Below, piece by piece: positions 18,891-28,057 of a stretch of 64,000 bases of DNA. The notes beneath the pieces were generated by a model. The model worked only from the letters and a program-made list of their open reading frames with translations, searched no databases and was not told the origin of the DNA. The stretch comes from Odoribacter sp. AF15-53 (GTDB lineage: Bacteria; Bacteroidota; Bacteroidia; Bacteroidales; Marinifilaceae), in contig NZ_QUHC01000004.1 in assembly GCF_003479425.1 (NCBI RefSeq), positions 124,001-188,000 on the forward strand, in the 5' to 3' direction. Numbering within the stretch: position 1 is the first letter of the stretch; each line of letters starts with the position of its first letter. Both the position numbers and the translations under genes were made by a program.

Positions 18891-19919
18891 TTAACACAAT
18901 TCTTGACGAAGCAAATTTGCAAATTCAATGACATCATTTTCTGTGGTATCAAAAGAGCATACCCACCTAACCTCGGCTGCATCTTCATCCCACACGTAGA
19001 AGAAGCATTCTTCTTGAAGTTTGGTGATTTTTTCCCTGGGAATAATAGCAAAAATCTCGTTTGCTTCCACTTTTTGCGTGATGCTGACAGAGGGAATTTG
19101 TGCTGCTGCTGCGGCTAGTTTTTGAGCCATGGCATTCGAGTGGGAGGCTGATTTTAACCACAGGTTATCTTTCAAAACTGCTGAGAATTGTGCGGCGATA
19201 AACCGGGATTTGGAGTGCAATTGCATCAACTGTTTTCGGATATATTTTACCTCTTTCGACATATTGGTATTGAAGAATACAACGGCTTCTCCGAACATCA
19301 TCCCGTTTTTGGTACCCCCGAAACTCAACACATCAATACCTACTTCTTTCGTGATACTGGCCGGTGTACATCCTAGGTAGGCAATTGCATTTGCCAGTCG
19401 GGCTCCATCCATGTGAACGTACATGTCGTGGGCATGAGCAAAGTCACAAATCTCTTTTAATTCGTCATGCGTGTATACCGTTCCGAGTTCGGAACACTGG
19501 GTCAGGGAGATAATTTTCGGTTGCGAGTGATGCTGATCGCCGAAACCGTGCATGTGGTTTTGGATCAATCCCAAGGTAAGTTTACCATCAAATGTGGGTA
19601 CGGTCAATAGTTTACTTCCTGTCTGCTTTTCGATAGCTCCGCATTCGTCCACGTTAATATGAGCTGTTTCTGCACAAATGATGGCGTTGTACGAGTGGGT
19701 GAAAGCCGAAAGGCTTAAAATATTTGCTCCGGTCCCATTGTACACGAAATAAACGTCGATATCGTCACCGAATAGTTTTTTGAAATCTGTGATCGCTTTT
19801 TCCGTGTACACATCTTCTCCGTAGGAGTGCTGGTGCCCGAATGCCGATTCTTCAAGTGCCTTGAATACTTCCGGTAAAACGCCGGAAAAATTATCACTAC
19901 CGAAACCTCTAAGTCCCAT
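18891..19919 (-). CDS. ltaE: Low-specificity L-threonine aldolase
   Basis: This PLP-dependent cytoplasmic enzyme (342 residues, normal length) cleaves L-threonine or L-allo-threonine to glycine and acetaldehyde. The fold-type I layout is clear. SDNFSGV opens the protein, VYNGTGANILSL forms the cofactor phosphate-binding loop, MDGARLANA holds the Asp and Arg that contact the ring, and SFGGTKNG contains the PLP lysine, residue 204. It is the first gene of the operon with mnmD and the TIGR02757 gene. Transcription is likely from the promoter at 19966-19995, about 47 bases upstream. Confidence 0.9.
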   Translation of the reverse strand: MGLRGFGSDNFSGVLPEVFKALEESAFGHQHSYGEDVYTEKAITDFKKLFGDDIDVYFVYNGTGANILSLSAFTHSYNAIICAETAHINVDECGAIEKQTGSKLLTVPTFDGKLTLGLIQNHMHGFGDQHHSQPKIISLTQCSELGTVYTHDELKEICDFAHAHDMYVHMDGARLANAIAYLGCTPASITKEVGIDVLSFGGTKNGMMFGEAVVFFNTNMSKEVKYIRKQLMQLHSKSRFIAAQFSAVLKDNLWLKSASHSNAMAQKLAAAAAQIPSVSITQKVEANEIFAIIPREKITKLQEECFFYVWDEDAAEVRWVCSFDTTENDVIEFANLLRQELC

Positions 19920-19965
19920 ATATTGATTTGAACGTAAAATTAATTGTTTAAAATGATTGGTCGGA

Positions 19966-19995
19966 CAAAAGTAGTGATTATTTGTAATATTGAAA
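19966..19995 (-). promoter_or_regulatory. Promoter of the ltaE-mnmD operon
   Basis: On the minus strand the -7 box reads TACTTTTG (plus-strand 19966-19973), a full match to TAnnTTTG. A TTTC (plus-strand 19992-19995) lies 18 bases upstream, one mismatch from the TTTG box. The start codon of ltaE is about 47 bases downstream, leaving a short AT-rich leader. Confidence 0.6.
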
Positions 19996-20165
19996 GCGAT
20001 TGATCGTAGTTATTTGTTTGAGAATTAATGTGAAGGTAGAAAATGAGAATTATATTGTTGTTTTTAAAGAGATTTTTAAGGACCTATTTTTTTGTAATAT
20101 ATTGGATGCTAATCATATTTAAGAACAAGTGATAAAAAAGAAAGATACAAATCAGAGGGTAATAC

Positions 20166-20197
20166 AAAATAGGCTGTCTTTAGGGACAGCCTATTTT
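20166..20197 (-). terminator. Terminator of the methylmalonyl-CoA decarboxylase operon
   Basis: AAAATAGGCTGTC (20166-20178) and GACAGCCTATTTT (20185-20197) form a perfect 13-bp stem with a 6-base loop, ending in TTTT when read on the minus strand. It lies 20 bases beyond the mmdB stop codon. The A-rich arm makes it equally usable in the other direction, but no plus-strand gene ends here. Confidence 0.85.
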
Positions 20198-20217
20198 ATA
20201 TGTGATATAATAACTTA

Positions 20218-21492
20218 TTACATCAAGAAACTTAACAGGATACCGGCAGCCACGGCTGACCCGATAACTCCTGCCACGTTAGGTCCCATTGCATGCATCA
20301 ACAAGAAATTACCGGGATTGGCTTCTTGTCCCACGTTTTGTGATACACGGGCAGCCATCGGAACGGCTGATACTCCCGCGGAACCGATTAACGGGTTGAT
20401 CTTGTTCTTGGTAAACAAGTTCATGAATTTAGCCAGTAAGACACCTCCGGCACTACCCAAACTGAATGCCAAAATTCCGATCAACAGAATAGCAAGAGTC
20501 TGGAAGTTCAAGAAAGCTGCTGCAGTAGTTGTCGCTCCCACGGAAATACCCAAGAATATGGTTGTGATATTCATCAATTCGTTTTGAACCGTTTTGCTTA
20601 AACGATCGACAACACCACTTTCGCGCATCAAGTTTCCGAGCATCAAGCAACCTATCAAGGGAGCTGCAGACGGTAACAATAAAGAAACGAAAATTGTAAC
20701 CACGATCGGGAATACGATTTTCTCTTTTTTAGATACCTTACGCAATTGTTTCATAACAATTTCACGTTCTTTCTGAGTGGTCAACGCTCTCATGATAGGC
20801 GGTTGGATCACGGGAACCAATGCCATGTACGAGTAAGCCGCAACTGCAATCGGACCGAGTAGGTTCGGGGCTAACTTTGACGTTAGATAGATTGCGGTCG
20901 GACCGTCAGCACCTCCAATGATACCGATAGAACCGGCTTCGGCATACGTGAATCCAAGAGCGAGGGCTCCCAAAAAGGTAGCGAAGATTCCAATCTGTGC
21001 GGCGGCTCCCAAAAGGAAACTTTTAGGATTTGCTAATAACGGACCAAAATCTGTCATAGCTCCAACTCCGATGAAGATAATACAGGGATATATCCCTAGT
21101 TTTACCCCTAAATAAATGTAATCCAACAAACCTACCTTGTTAGCATCTGCGAAATTCGCCCAGTGTACATGTCCTCCATCGAATAGTTCCGGATGAAATA
21201 ATCCGGCTCCCGGCAGGTTGGTCAACAACATACCGAAGGCAATGGGTAGTAACAACAAGGGTTCGAATTTCTTCACAATCGCCAGGTAGAATAGTACACA
21301 TGCCACGATGATCATAACTATACATAGCCAGTTCCCTTGAAAGAGATAAGCAAATCCCGTGTCGTTCAGGAATTTTTCTATTTTCTCTCCCATGTTGATT
21401 TCTTCTGCATGGAGGGTAAAAGGTGCTATGAAAAGTCCGATTAAGGCAGCTATTTTCAGTAGATATTTTTCAAATTGTTTCATTTTTGACAA
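20218..21492 (-). CDS. mmdB: Na+-translocating methylmalonyl-CoA decarboxylase, beta subunit
   Basis: This 424-residue inner-membrane subunit decarboxylates carboxybiotin and uses the energy to pump Na+ out. It belongs to the OadB/GcdB/MmdB family. About eleven hydrophobic segments are present, and the two ion-path motifs are intact: [13 protein letters not shown] with the key Asp, and [18 protein letters not shown] near the C-terminus. An N-terminal leader-like segment (about residues 8-28, ending HAEE) precedes the conserved core and is common in Bacteroidales homologues. Met 4 (21483) is an alternative start. It is the last gene of the operon, 12 bases after the biotin carrier. The family includes oxaloacetate and glutaconyl-CoA pumps, but the epimerase gene in the operon points to methylmalonyl-CoA. 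Confidence 0.9.
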   Translation of the reverse strand: MSKMKQFEKYLLKIAALIGLFIAPFTLHAEEINMGEKIEKFLNDTGFAYLFQGNWLCIVMIIVACVLFYLAIVKKFEPLLLLPIAFGMLLTNLPGAGLFHPELFDGGHVHWANFADANKVGLLDYIYLGVKLGIYPCIIFIGVGAMTDFGPLLANPKSFLLGAAAQIGIFATFLGALALGFTYAEAGSIGIIGGADGPTAIYLTSKLAPNLLGPIAVAAYSYMALVPVIQPPIMRALTTQKEREIVMKQLRKVSKKEKIVFPIVVTIFVSLLLPSAAPLIGCLMLGNLMRESGVVDRLSKTVQNELMNITTIFLGISVGATTTAAAFLNFQTLAILLIGILAFSLGSAGGVLLAKFMNLFTKNKINPLIGSAGVSAVPMAARVSQNVGQEANPGNFLLMHAMGPNVAGVIGSAVAAGILLSFLM

Positions 21493-21504
21493 ATTTACGG
21501 AGAA

Positions 21505-21936
21505 TTAAGCCAATTCAATGAGCGGGTCATCCTGAGATACAGATTGACCAGTGGTTACGTGAATTGTCTTCACCTGGCCATCACTGTTTGCCATAATGTT
21601 GTTTTCCATCTTCATGGCTTCCATCACGATTAAGACGTCGCCTCGTTTCACCTGGCTACCAACTTTCACGTTTATAGCGGAAATCGTTCCCGGAAGTGGA
21701 GCTTTTATACTAGCACTCTTGTTTGCGGGAGCATTTGATTGAGTTGTGGCATGGTATTGAGTCGCTGCTGGAATCGCTGCTGCTTTGCGAGTAACAGTCG
21801 GAGGCACGATATTTTTGCTTTCATAAGATACATCGTAAGAAATACCGTTTACCTCAACAGTAGCCCTATTATGATCTGTTACATTCACAGTGACATCGAA
21901 ATTATTCTCGTCGATAGTGATTTTGAATTTGTTCAT
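21505..21936 (-). CDS. mmdC: Biotin carrier subunit of methylmalonyl-CoA decarboxylase
   Basis: This 143-residue protein carries the carboxyl group between the alpha and beta subunits on a biotin. The C-terminal biotinyl domain (about residues 75-143) has the attachment motif MEAMKMEN with the biotinylated lysine at residue 109, and the preceding APLPGTI turn. Before it lies a flexible Ala/Thr/Pro-rich linker (about 45-72) that would let the domain swing, and an N-terminal beta domain (1-40) seen in similar carriers. It sits between the OadG-like gene and mmdB with 12-base gaps on both sides. Confidence 0.92.
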   Translation of the reverse strand: MNKFKITIDENNFDVTVNVTDHNRATVEVNGISYDVSYESKNIVPPTVTRKAAAIPAATQYHATTQSNAPANKSASIKAPLPGTISAINVKVGSQVKRGDVLIVMEAMKMENNIMANSDGQVKTIHVTTGQSVSQDDPLIELA

Positions 21937-21948
21937 ATCTTTTTATTG

Positions 21949-22293
21949 TTACTTGTTAAGATTTCTCATGCTATAAATTTTAGAACTCCACGGAGAATAA
22001 CGTCTTTCGACTTCTTCAATGGTGATAACGTGAGGTTCTTCATCATGCGAGTCAAAGTACAGGTGCATGGCCATCGCGATGGCAGCCTGTTCATGTGGCG
22101 TCGGATGTGTGTCGGTTGTTACCGAGGCTTCCTCTATAGCGGGATCGTTTTTCACTTGATCTTCCTGTTTATTAACAATTTTTGTCAACAAGTTGATAAT
22201 CCAAATTTGGAAAACAAGCAACAAAAATACAGTACACATTCCAATTCCCGTAACGAGGAGCGCATAGCCCCAATTGATTGTTAACATGATCAT
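21949..22293 (-). CDS. oadG: OadG-family small membrane subunit of the decarboxylase
   Basis: This 114-residue protein has one N-terminal membrane helix (about residues 8-35, WGYALLVTGIGMCTVFLLLV) followed by an acidic, Thr/Pro-rich cytoplasmic tail. This is the form of the OadG/MmdD subunit that holds the alpha and beta subunits together and helps stability. The tail has HEQAAIAMAMHLY, a helix seen in many OadG proteins. Translation may begin at Met 1 or at Met 3 (22287). It is 8 bases from mmdA and 12 from the biotin carrier gene. Confidence 0.85.
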   Translation of the reverse strand: MIMLTINWGYALLVTGIGMCTVFLLLVFQIWIINLLTKIVNKQEDQVKNDPAIEEASVTTDTHPTPHEQAAIAMAMHLYFDSHDEEPHVITIEEVERRYSPWSSKIYSMRNLNK

Positions 22294-22301
22294 ATCTTAT
22301 T

Positions 22302-23861
22302 TTATAAAGGTATATTAGAGTGTTTTTTCATCGGGTTGGTAACACGTTTCGTCTGTAAAGACTGGAAAGCGCGAATAATGCGGAATCGAGTATTACGCGG
22401 TTCGATAATGTCATCAATATATCCATAAGAAGCAGCTTTGTACGGGTTGGCGAATGCCGTGTTGTACTCATCTTCTTTCTCTGCGACGAATTTAGCTTTT
22501 TCCTCCGGATCCGTGAATGCAGCCAGTTCCTTACCGTACAATACCTCGATAGCACCTTTGGCTCCCATTACGGCAATTTGTGCGGTAGGCCAAGCGTAGT
22601 TGAAGTCTCCGCGCAATTGTTTACATGACATCACGTCGTGAGCCCCTCCGTAAGATTTCCGTAAAGTGATTGTTACTTTAGGAACCGTGGCTTCCCCGTA
22701 AGCGAACATTAATTTCGCCCCATGAGTGATGATACCGCCATATTCTTGTACTCGTCCCGGTAAGAATCCCGGTACGTCTACCAACGTTAAAACAGGAATA
22801 TTGAAACAGTCGCAGAAACGCACGAAACGAGCGGCCTTGCGCGAAGCTTCAATGTCAAGAACTCCGGCATAGAAACTCGGTTGGTTGGCAATAACACCGA
22901 CAGAACGTCCTCCCATGCGGCAGAATCCTACAATAATATTGCGGGCGTAGCGTTTATGTACTTCTAGGAATTTTCCGTGATCAACGATAGCTTCGATCAC
23001 CTCCATCATGTTATACGGGTGATTCGGATTATCTGGAATCAAGCTATTTAACTTGTCTTCCAGACGGTCGATCGGATCACTGCAAGCGATCATCGGGGTT
23101 TCTTCCAGGTTATTGGATGGCAAATAAGAAAGTAGGTCACGAATAATAGCGATACCTTCTTCCTCGTTTTCAGCCAAGAAGTGAGATACTCCGGATTTGG
23201 TTGAATGAACTTCCGCTCCTCCCAGTTCTTCGGTCGTAATATCTTCTCCCGTTACGGTTTTCACAACTTTGGGGCCAGTTACGAACATGTAAGATGATTG
23301 GTCGGTCATCAGGATGAAGTCCGTTAAGGCTGGGGAGTATACGGCTCCACCGGCACAAGGACCGAATATAGCAGAGATTTGAGGAATTACTCCAGAAGCC
23401 AAGATATTCCGTTCGAAAATTTCGGCATATCCGGCTAGAGAGTTAACTCCTTCCTGAATACGGGCACCTCCCGAATCATTCAATCCGATAATGGGGGCTC
23501 CCACGGTCATGGCTTTATCCATTACCTTACAAATCTTTTGAGCTAACATTTCGGAAAGAGCTCCACCGAAAACTGTGAAGTCTTGAGCAAAAACAAATAC
23601 GAGACGTCCATCAATTGTTCCTTGACCGGTTACTACACCATCTCCCAAAAATTTGGTTTTCTCCATACCAAAATTGTAGCAGCGGTGTGTTATGAACATG
23701 TCAAACTCTTCGAAACTGTCTTCGTCTAGTAACATGGCTATTCTTTCCCGTGCCGTATATTTCCCTTTTTTGTGTTGAGATTCAATACGCTTTTCTCCCC
23801 CTCCAAGTTTTGCCTGAGCTCGTAATTCGATTAACTCCTTGACTCTATCTTGATTTGTCAT
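22302..23861 (-). CDS. mmdA: Methylmalonyl-CoA decarboxylase, alpha subunit (carboxyltransferase)
   Basis: This soluble 519-residue subunit moves the carboxyl group of methylmalonyl-CoA to biotin, giving propionyl-CoA. Both crotonase-like halves are present. The N-terminal half has [13 protein letters not shown] and [15 protein letters not shown], which form the acyl-CoA and oxyanion sites. The C-terminal half has [24 protein letters not shown] and [14 protein letters not shown]. The length agrees with the MmdA/PccB family. A propionyl-CoA carboxylase beta subunit would look similar, but the OadG and MmdB partners show a decarboxylase pump. In this organism it would complete the succinate-to-propionate route. 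Confidence 0.92.
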   Translation of the reverse strand: MTNQDRVKELIELRAQAKLGGGEKRIESQHKKGKYTARERIAMLLDEDSFEEFDMFITHRCYNFGMEKTKFLGDGVVTGQGTIDGRLVFVFAQDFTVFGGALSEMLAQKICKVMDKAMTVGAPIIGLNDSGGARIQEGVNSLAGYAEIFERNILASGVIPQISAIFGPCAGGAVYSPALTDFILMTDQSSYMFVTGPKVVKTVTGEDITTEELGGAEVHSTKSGVSHFLAENEEEGIAIIRDLLSYLPSNNLEETPMIACSDPIDRLEDKLNSLIPDNPNHPYNMMEVIEAIVDHGKFLEVHKRYARNIIVGFCRMGGRSVGVIANQPSFYAGVLDIEASRKAARFVRFCDCFNIPVLTLVDVPGFLPGRVQEYGGIITHGAKLMFAYGEATVPKVTITLRKSYGGAHDVMSCKQLRGDFNYAWPTAQIAVMGAKGAIEVLYGKELAAFTDPEEKAKFVAEKEDEYNTAFANPYKAASYGYIDDIIEPRNTRFRIIRAFQSLQTKRVTNPMKKHSNIPL

Positions 23862-23897
23862 AATATGATAATTTATATAGGCTAATTTGTCTGAGAA

Positions 23898-24302
23898 TTA
23901 TTTTGTTCCGCAAAGTTCGGTCAATACTCTGCAGGTTGATTTCGGGTGAAGGAATCCGATTCTTAAACCTTCTGCACCACCGCGCGGAGCTTTGTCGATC
24001 AACTGACAACCAGCAGCGCTAGCGTCATTCAATGCAGCTTGAACATCCTCTACTGCAAACGCCATGTGGTGCATGCCACCACCCGTTTTTTCAACGAATT
24101 TACCAATAGGTCCTTCCGGATCAGTGGATTCTAACAATTCGATCTTGGTTTGTCCTACTTTAAAGAAAGCTGTTTTTACTTTTTGGTCTTTTACTTCTTC
24201 AATAGCGTAACATTGCAATCCTAAAACGTTTTCGTAAAATGGAATTGCTTCATCTAAGCTGGCAACTGCAATGCCGATGTGTTCGATATGTGTCGGTTTC
24301 AT
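23898..24302 (-). CDS. mce: Methylmalonyl-CoA epimerase
   Basis: This 134-residue vicinal-oxygen-chelate enzyme interconverts the R and S forms of methylmalonyl-CoA, linking methylmalonyl-CoA mutase to the decarboxylase. Metal ligands are seen in IEHIGIAV (His near residue 7), KIELLES, GGMHHMAFAV and the C-terminal VLTEL. The start is taken as the ATG at 24302, which gives MKPTHIEHIG; an upstream ATG at 24314 would add only four residues. It is the first gene of the operon, 36 bases before mmdA. Confidence 0.9.
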   Translation of the reverse strand: MKPTHIEHIGIAVASLDEAIPFYENVLGLQCYAIEEVKDQKVKTAFFKVGQTKIELLESTDPEGPIGKFVEKTGGGMHHMAFAVEDVQAALNDASAAGCQLIDKAPRGGAEGLRIGFLHPKSTCRVLTELCGTK

Positions 24303-24399
24303 AATAAAAAACATTAAAAATTAATTATTGTATTTTAATCATTTAGCATAAATTTCACGCATCTTTTCAGAGGATATTCCTCGTTAAAATATTAAAGCG

Positions 24400-24430
24400 C
24401 GAAACTACTCATTGTTCTTGCGATTTTCAA
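24400..24430 (-). promoter_or_regulatory. Probable promoter of the mce-mmd operon
   Basis: Minus strand TTG (plus-strand 24428-24430), a 20-base spacer, and TAGTTTCG (plus-strand 24400-24407), which matches TAnnTTTG at all but one fixed position. The leader to the mce start would be about 90 bases and contains a small hairpin, GAGGA-TATT-TCCTC-like, near 24370-24383. Confidence 0.42.
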
Positions 24431-24568
24431 GTAAAATCAGCAAATATTTCAAAAAAAAAGAAGTTTATATCTGTTTTAAATAATAGACTTATAACTTCAT
24501 AACAACTAATTCCGTAGACATGGGAGAGGTGAAGTAGAAAATATTGAAATAAAATAATATGGAATGTT

Positions 24569-24982
24569 ATGAGTAAGCAAAAATTTGTTGTATTTCTAAT
24601 TGCGATTATCGGTATGATTGCCACTTTTTTACCTTGGTATGAAATCGGAGGTTACGGGATGGTAATGGGGTATGAATCTATCGGTTGGGTTACGTTTATC
24701 CTGTTTGCCGTGACTTTTCTCTTCGGGTTCCGGAAAGAACTCCGGAAGGATATGACGATGGGGTTACTGTATCTCGGGTCGGGCTGTTCACTGCTTGCCG
24801 CTTTCATGGTGTTGTGGCAGTTAATCATGCTCTATTTGAATCGCGAAGGAGCCGGGATGACCGTTGCTAGTGACACGTTGGCTCATGAAACCCGCGTGTT
24901 GTACGGGGCTTATCAGGTGGTGATTGCCGGGATATGCTTACCGTTTGGGGCTTTACTTTTCCGGAATAAATCGAAAAGATAA
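24569..24982 (+). CDS. Small four-helix membrane protein of unknown function
   Basis: This 137-residue protein has four hydrophobic segments at about residues 6-22, 38-53, 64-90 and 110-130, with short charged loops (FRKELRKD between the second and third) and a basic tail RNKSKR. The inside-positive pattern places the second loop and the C-terminus in the cytoplasm. No family was recognised. It stands alone between the divergent mce operon and pepP. Coding use resembles its neighbours and the open frame is well filled, so it is likely real. Confidence 0.65.
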   Translation: MSKQKFVVFLIAIIGMIATFLPWYEIGGYGMVMGYESIGWVTFILFAVTFLFGFRKELRKDMTMGLLYLGSGCSLLAAFMVLWQLIMLYLNREGAGMTVASDTLAHETRVLYGAYQVVIAGICLPFGALLFRNKSKR

Positions 24983-25112
24983 GGAAAATATATTTGTTCC
25001 GGTTTATGGAGTACTAGGAGTAATAGACTGTAATGTGTTGGTAAATAGTCCTATATTGAAATTGATAATTATAGATATTTATATTCCATTTACTCTAGTT
25101 TCTATCTTTTTT

Positions 25113-25141
25113 TCTATCTATCTATCTATCTATCTATCTAT
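25113..25141. repeat. TCTA tetranucleotide microsatellite, about 7 copies
   Basis: A perfect run of TCTA for 29 bases (seven units plus one base), preceded by a related TCTATC and a run of T. It lies about 180 bases before the putative -33 box of pepP and 131 bases after the small membrane protein gene. Such tracts can change length by slipped-strand pairing. Confidence 0.95.
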
Positions 25142-25320
25142 GTTCTATTACGATGGGCGTATGTTAGTTTTGATATAGTGATTGATGAGTGGTTGCATTA
25201 TATTTGACATTCTTTCGCTATAGGGGAGGATCGTTTTTGTATTTTTTTTGTGTAGCTCAAAAAAAAGAACGATAAAACAGTCTTGTAAAGATCGTTTTCA
25301 GATTTAAATGAATTTTCGGA

Positions 25321-25350
25321 TTGTGACATTGAAAAAAAATTTATACCTTG
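25321..25350 (+). promoter_or_regulatory. Probable promoter of pepP-dnaN
   Basis: TTG at 25321-25323, a 20-base spacer, and TACCTTG at 25344-25350, which is TAnnTTTG with one T missing. The ATG of pepP lies about 50 bases downstream with an AT-rich leader. Confidence 0.4.
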
Positions 25351-25398
25351 TCAACTCATTTTGACAACGAAAATTAATCATTAAATAAAATAATAGAT

Positions 25399-26790
25399 AT
25401 GTTTGATAAAAGCGTGTATGTAAATAGAAGAAAGCAACTTATCAATAAGATGAGTGGCGGCTTGGTATTGATTCTGGGTAATGAAGAAGCTCCTGCAAAT
25501 TATCCGGCTAACACGTATAAATTCCGTCAGGATAGTTCTTTTCTTTATTTCTTCGGTTTGAATCTACCGGGTTTCGCCGGGGTGATGGACGTGGATTCTG
25601 GGGAGGCTTGTTTGTATGGGAATGATGTAGACATGGACGATATTATTTGGATGGGGCCACAACCGAAAGTGAAGGATTTGGCTGCCAGTGTCGGTGTGAC
25701 GTGTTCCGCTCCTTTTGGAAAATTGTCCGGAGTGTTGAAGGAAGCTATTAGCCAGGGACGCAAGATTCATTTCTTACCGCCTTATCGTTATCACAATATT
25801 TTATTATTGGAAGATTTGCTGGGAATTCATCACTCACTGGTGAAGAGTTATTCTTCATTGGAGTTGGTGAAGGCTGTGGTTGCTTTGCGTTCCGTGAAGG
25901 AGGCTTGCGAGATCGAGCAAATTAATCTGGCTTGTAACATCGGATACGAGATGCACGTGGCCGCAATGAAACATGCGTTGCCGGGACAAAAGGAACAATA
26001 TATCGCCGGGTTGATCGAGGGTATCGCCGCTTCTTACGGGAGCATGGTTTCTTTCCCCGTGATTCTTTCGCAGAATGGCGAGACGTTGCATAATCATGAT
26101 CATAGTAAGACGCTGACCGTGGGGCGCATGATGCTGACGGATGCCGGGGCAGAGAATAACATGAATTATTGTTCGGATTTTACCCGTACGGTTCCCGTGG
26201 GTGGAAGATTCGACCAACGTCAGAAGGAGGTATATAATATTGTATTAGCTTGTAACAATAAGGCTATGGAAATTGCTCGTCCGGGCGTGACGTATCAGTA
26301 CGTGCATCTGGAAGTTTGTAAGGTGTTAGCTCAGGGATTGAAGGATCTCGGTTTGATGAAGGGTGACGTGAATACGGCCGTGGCTGCTGGAGCTCACGCA
26401 TTGTTCATGCCTCATGGGTTGGGACACATGATGGGATTGGATGTGCATGACATGGAGGATTTGGGTCAGATTTACGTGGGGTATGACGACGAAACCCGGC
26501 CAATCGATCAGTTCGGTACTTCCTCTTTGCGTATGGGACGCAAGTTACAACCGGGATTCGTGGTGACTGACGAGCCGGGTTGCTATTTTATCCCCGCGTT
26601 GATCGATCAATGGAGAGAGCAAGGTTTGCACAAGGAATTCCTAGTGTATGACAAGATCGAGACGTACAAGGATTTCGGTGGAATCCGTTTGGAAGATGAT
26701 ATTTTGATCACGGAGAATGGCTGTAAATGTATGGGTGATCGTCGTGCCCCGATTACGGTGGAAGAGGTGGAGAATACGATAAATGGATAA
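25399..26790 (+). CDS. Aminopeptidase P family protein (M24)
   Basis: This 463-residue metallopeptidase removes an N-terminal residue that precedes proline. The N-terminal creatinase-like domain (about 1-160) is followed by the pita-bread catalytic domain. All five metal ligands of the family can be placed: Asp 248 (LTDAGAE), Asp 260 (CSDFTRT), His 343 (HGLGHMMG), Glu 392 (TDEPG) and Glu 432 (IRLEDD). It has no signal peptide, so it should act in the cytoplasm on imported peptides. It is 18 bases from dnaN and may share its transcript, an unusual pairing by function. Confidence 0.9.
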   Translation: MFDKSVYVNRRKQLINKMSGGLVLILGNEEAPANYPANTYKFRQDSSFLYFFGLNLPGFAGVMDVDSGEACLYGNDVDMDDIIWMGPQPKVKDLAASVGVTCSAPFGKLSGVLKEAISQGRKIHFLPPYRYHNILLLEDLLGIHHSLVKSYSSLELVKAVVALRSVKEACEIEQINLACNIGYEMHVAAMKHALPGQKEQYIAGLIEGIAASYGSMVSFPVILSQNGETLHNHDHSKTLTVGRMMLTDAGAENNMNYCSDFTRTVPVGGRFDQRQKEVYNIVLACNNKAMEIARPGVTYQYVHLEVCKVLAQGLKDLGLMKGDVNTAVAAGAHALFMPHGLGHMMGLDVHDMEDLGQIYVGYDDETRPIDQFGTSSLRMGRKLQPGFVVTDEPGCYFIPALIDQWREQGLHKEFLVYDKIETYKDFGGIRLEDDILITENGCKCMGDRRAPITVEEVENTING

Positions 26791-26808
26791 AATTATTAAA
26801 GAGTAGAT

Positions 26809-27933
26809 ATGAAATTCGTTGTTTCAAGTAGTAGTTTTTTGATGCGGTTGCAGGCCGTGAGTAAGGTAATTAGTGGAAAACCTGCACAACCTATTCTGGA
26901 TAATATTCTGTTGGTTGCTAAAGACGACATGTTGTACGCCACGGCTTCCGACAAAGAAACGACCATGGAGGCCAAGATCGAGTTGGAGAACTTGGAAAAC
27001 CCAGGAAGTATCACGATCCCGGCGAAGTTGTTGTTGGATATTTTGAAAGAATTCCCGGAACAACCGTTGACATTTGATATTAATACCGGAACAAACGAGG
27101 TGAAAATTATCTCGGACAAGGGAGAGTTTTCCGTGCCGGGTGAGAGTGCCGAGGATTATCCGGTGCAATCGGGGATGGACGAGAGCGTTAACTCGATTAC
27201 CACGAATTGCGGAATGTTGCTGGAAGGTATTACCCGTACGGTATTTGCCACGGCAAATGATGATTTGCGTCCGGTGATGAATTGTATCCTGATGGAGATG
27301 AACGGGGAGAATTTCACGTTCGTGGCATCGGATGCTCACAAGTTGGTACGTTACAAACGTTTTGACGCTAAGACTGAAGGGGATCAATTCTCTTTGATTT
27401 TACCGAAGAAGCCGTCTTTGTTGTTGAAAAATATATTACCGAAAGATGATAGCGAGTTGCGTTTGCAATTTAACGAGAAAATGGCTTGCTTCACGTTCGG
27501 AAACTACAAGATGGTTTGTACGTTGGTAGAAGGACGTTTCCCGAATTATAACTCCGTGATCCCGCAAAATAACCCGAAGAAGATTATTATCGAGAAGAAG
27601 GAGTTGTATAATTCGTTGAGACGCGTATCCGTGATGGCTAACCAGGCTAGTAACCTGGTGAAGTTTGATTTAAGCAACGGGACGATCGTTATCTCGGCTC
27701 AGGATGTGGATTACGCTATGTCCGGACATGAAACGATTACTTGTCAATACGAGGGAGAAGAGATGGCTATCGGTTTCAAGTCTCCTTTCGTGCAAGAGAT
27801 ATTATCCAACCTTAACACAGAATCTTTTGTATTGGAGTTATCCGATCCGAGTCGTCCAGGATTGTTCCTGCCGTACGAGAGCGATAACGAGAACGAGGAT
27901 TTGTTGATGTTGTTGATGCCGATGATGGTTTAA
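26809..27933 (+). CDS. dnaN: DNA polymerase III beta subunit (sliding clamp)
   Basis: This 374-residue ring-forming clamp encircles DNA and tethers the replicative polymerase. Three repeated clamp domains of about 120 residues each can be followed, with ILDNILLVA and ATASDKETTM in the first, PVMNCILMEM and FVASDAHKLV in the second, and the C-terminal LPYESDNENEDLLMLLMPMMV ending, where the last Met-rich tail forms part of the partner-binding cleft. The length is typical. It is not next to dnaA in this window, and is instead placed between an aminopeptidase P and a DnaQ-like exonuclease. Confidence 0.95.
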   Translation: MKFVVSSSSFLMRLQAVSKVISGKPAQPILDNILLVAKDDMLYATASDKETTMEAKIELENLENPGSITIPAKLLLDILKEFPEQPLTFDINTGTNEVKIISDKGEFSVPGESAEDYPVQSGMDESVNSITTNCGMLLEGITRTVFATANDDLRPVMNCILMEMNGENFTFVASDAHKLVRYKRFDAKTEGDQFSLILPKKPSLLLKNILPKDDSELRLQFNEKMACFTFGNYKMVCTLVEGRFPNYNSVIPQNNPKKIIIEKKELYNSLRRVSVMANQASNLVKFDLSNGTIVISAQDVDYAMSGHETITCQYEGEEMAIGFKSPFVQEILSNLNTESFVLELSDPSRPGLFLPYESDNENEDLLMLLMPMMV

Positions 27934-27942
27934 TAATTTGGT

Positions 27943-28010
27943 GATTGACGATTCAATGATTTCGTGATTGTTCGTGCATGGCGCTGGTGGAAATCATTGA
28001 ATCGTCAATC
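27943..28010. repeat. Perfect 21-bp inverted repeat between dnaN and the exonuclease gene
   Basis: Bases 27943-27963 (starting GATTGACGATTC) are the exact reverse complement of 27990-28010, with a 26-base spacer. The spacer itself begins GTGATTG, a word also found just before the first arm. The RNA could form a strong 21-bp hairpin nine bases after the dnaN stop. There is no T-run after it, so it is not a standard terminator; a small mobile-type or processing element is possible. Confidence 0.9.
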
Positions 28011-28057
28011 GTTAAATTACAGAATGGATAGAATCATAAATCTAAAATTAATAGGTT

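Larger units (their letters stand above)
24983..25398 (+). other. 416-base intergenic region upstream of pepP
   Basis: No convincing gene is present. The region is very AT-rich and holds a TCTA tandem repeat (25113-25141), a poly-A tract near 25259-25266, and a likely pepP promoter at 25321-25350. A short open frame across 24924-25178 runs through the tandem repeat and overlaps the preceding gene, so it was not called. Confidence 0.6.

Noticed and set aside
20129..20587. Plus-strand open frame across the mmdB terminator
   Set aside because: It lies antisense to the conserved end of mmdB and includes both arms of the terminator; it is a shadow of the real gene.
24924..25178. Open frame of 84 codons after the small membrane protein
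   Set aside because: It overlaps the real gene in another frame and then runs through the TCTA repeat, which yields a Ser/Ile/Tyr/Leu repeat typical of chance translation.
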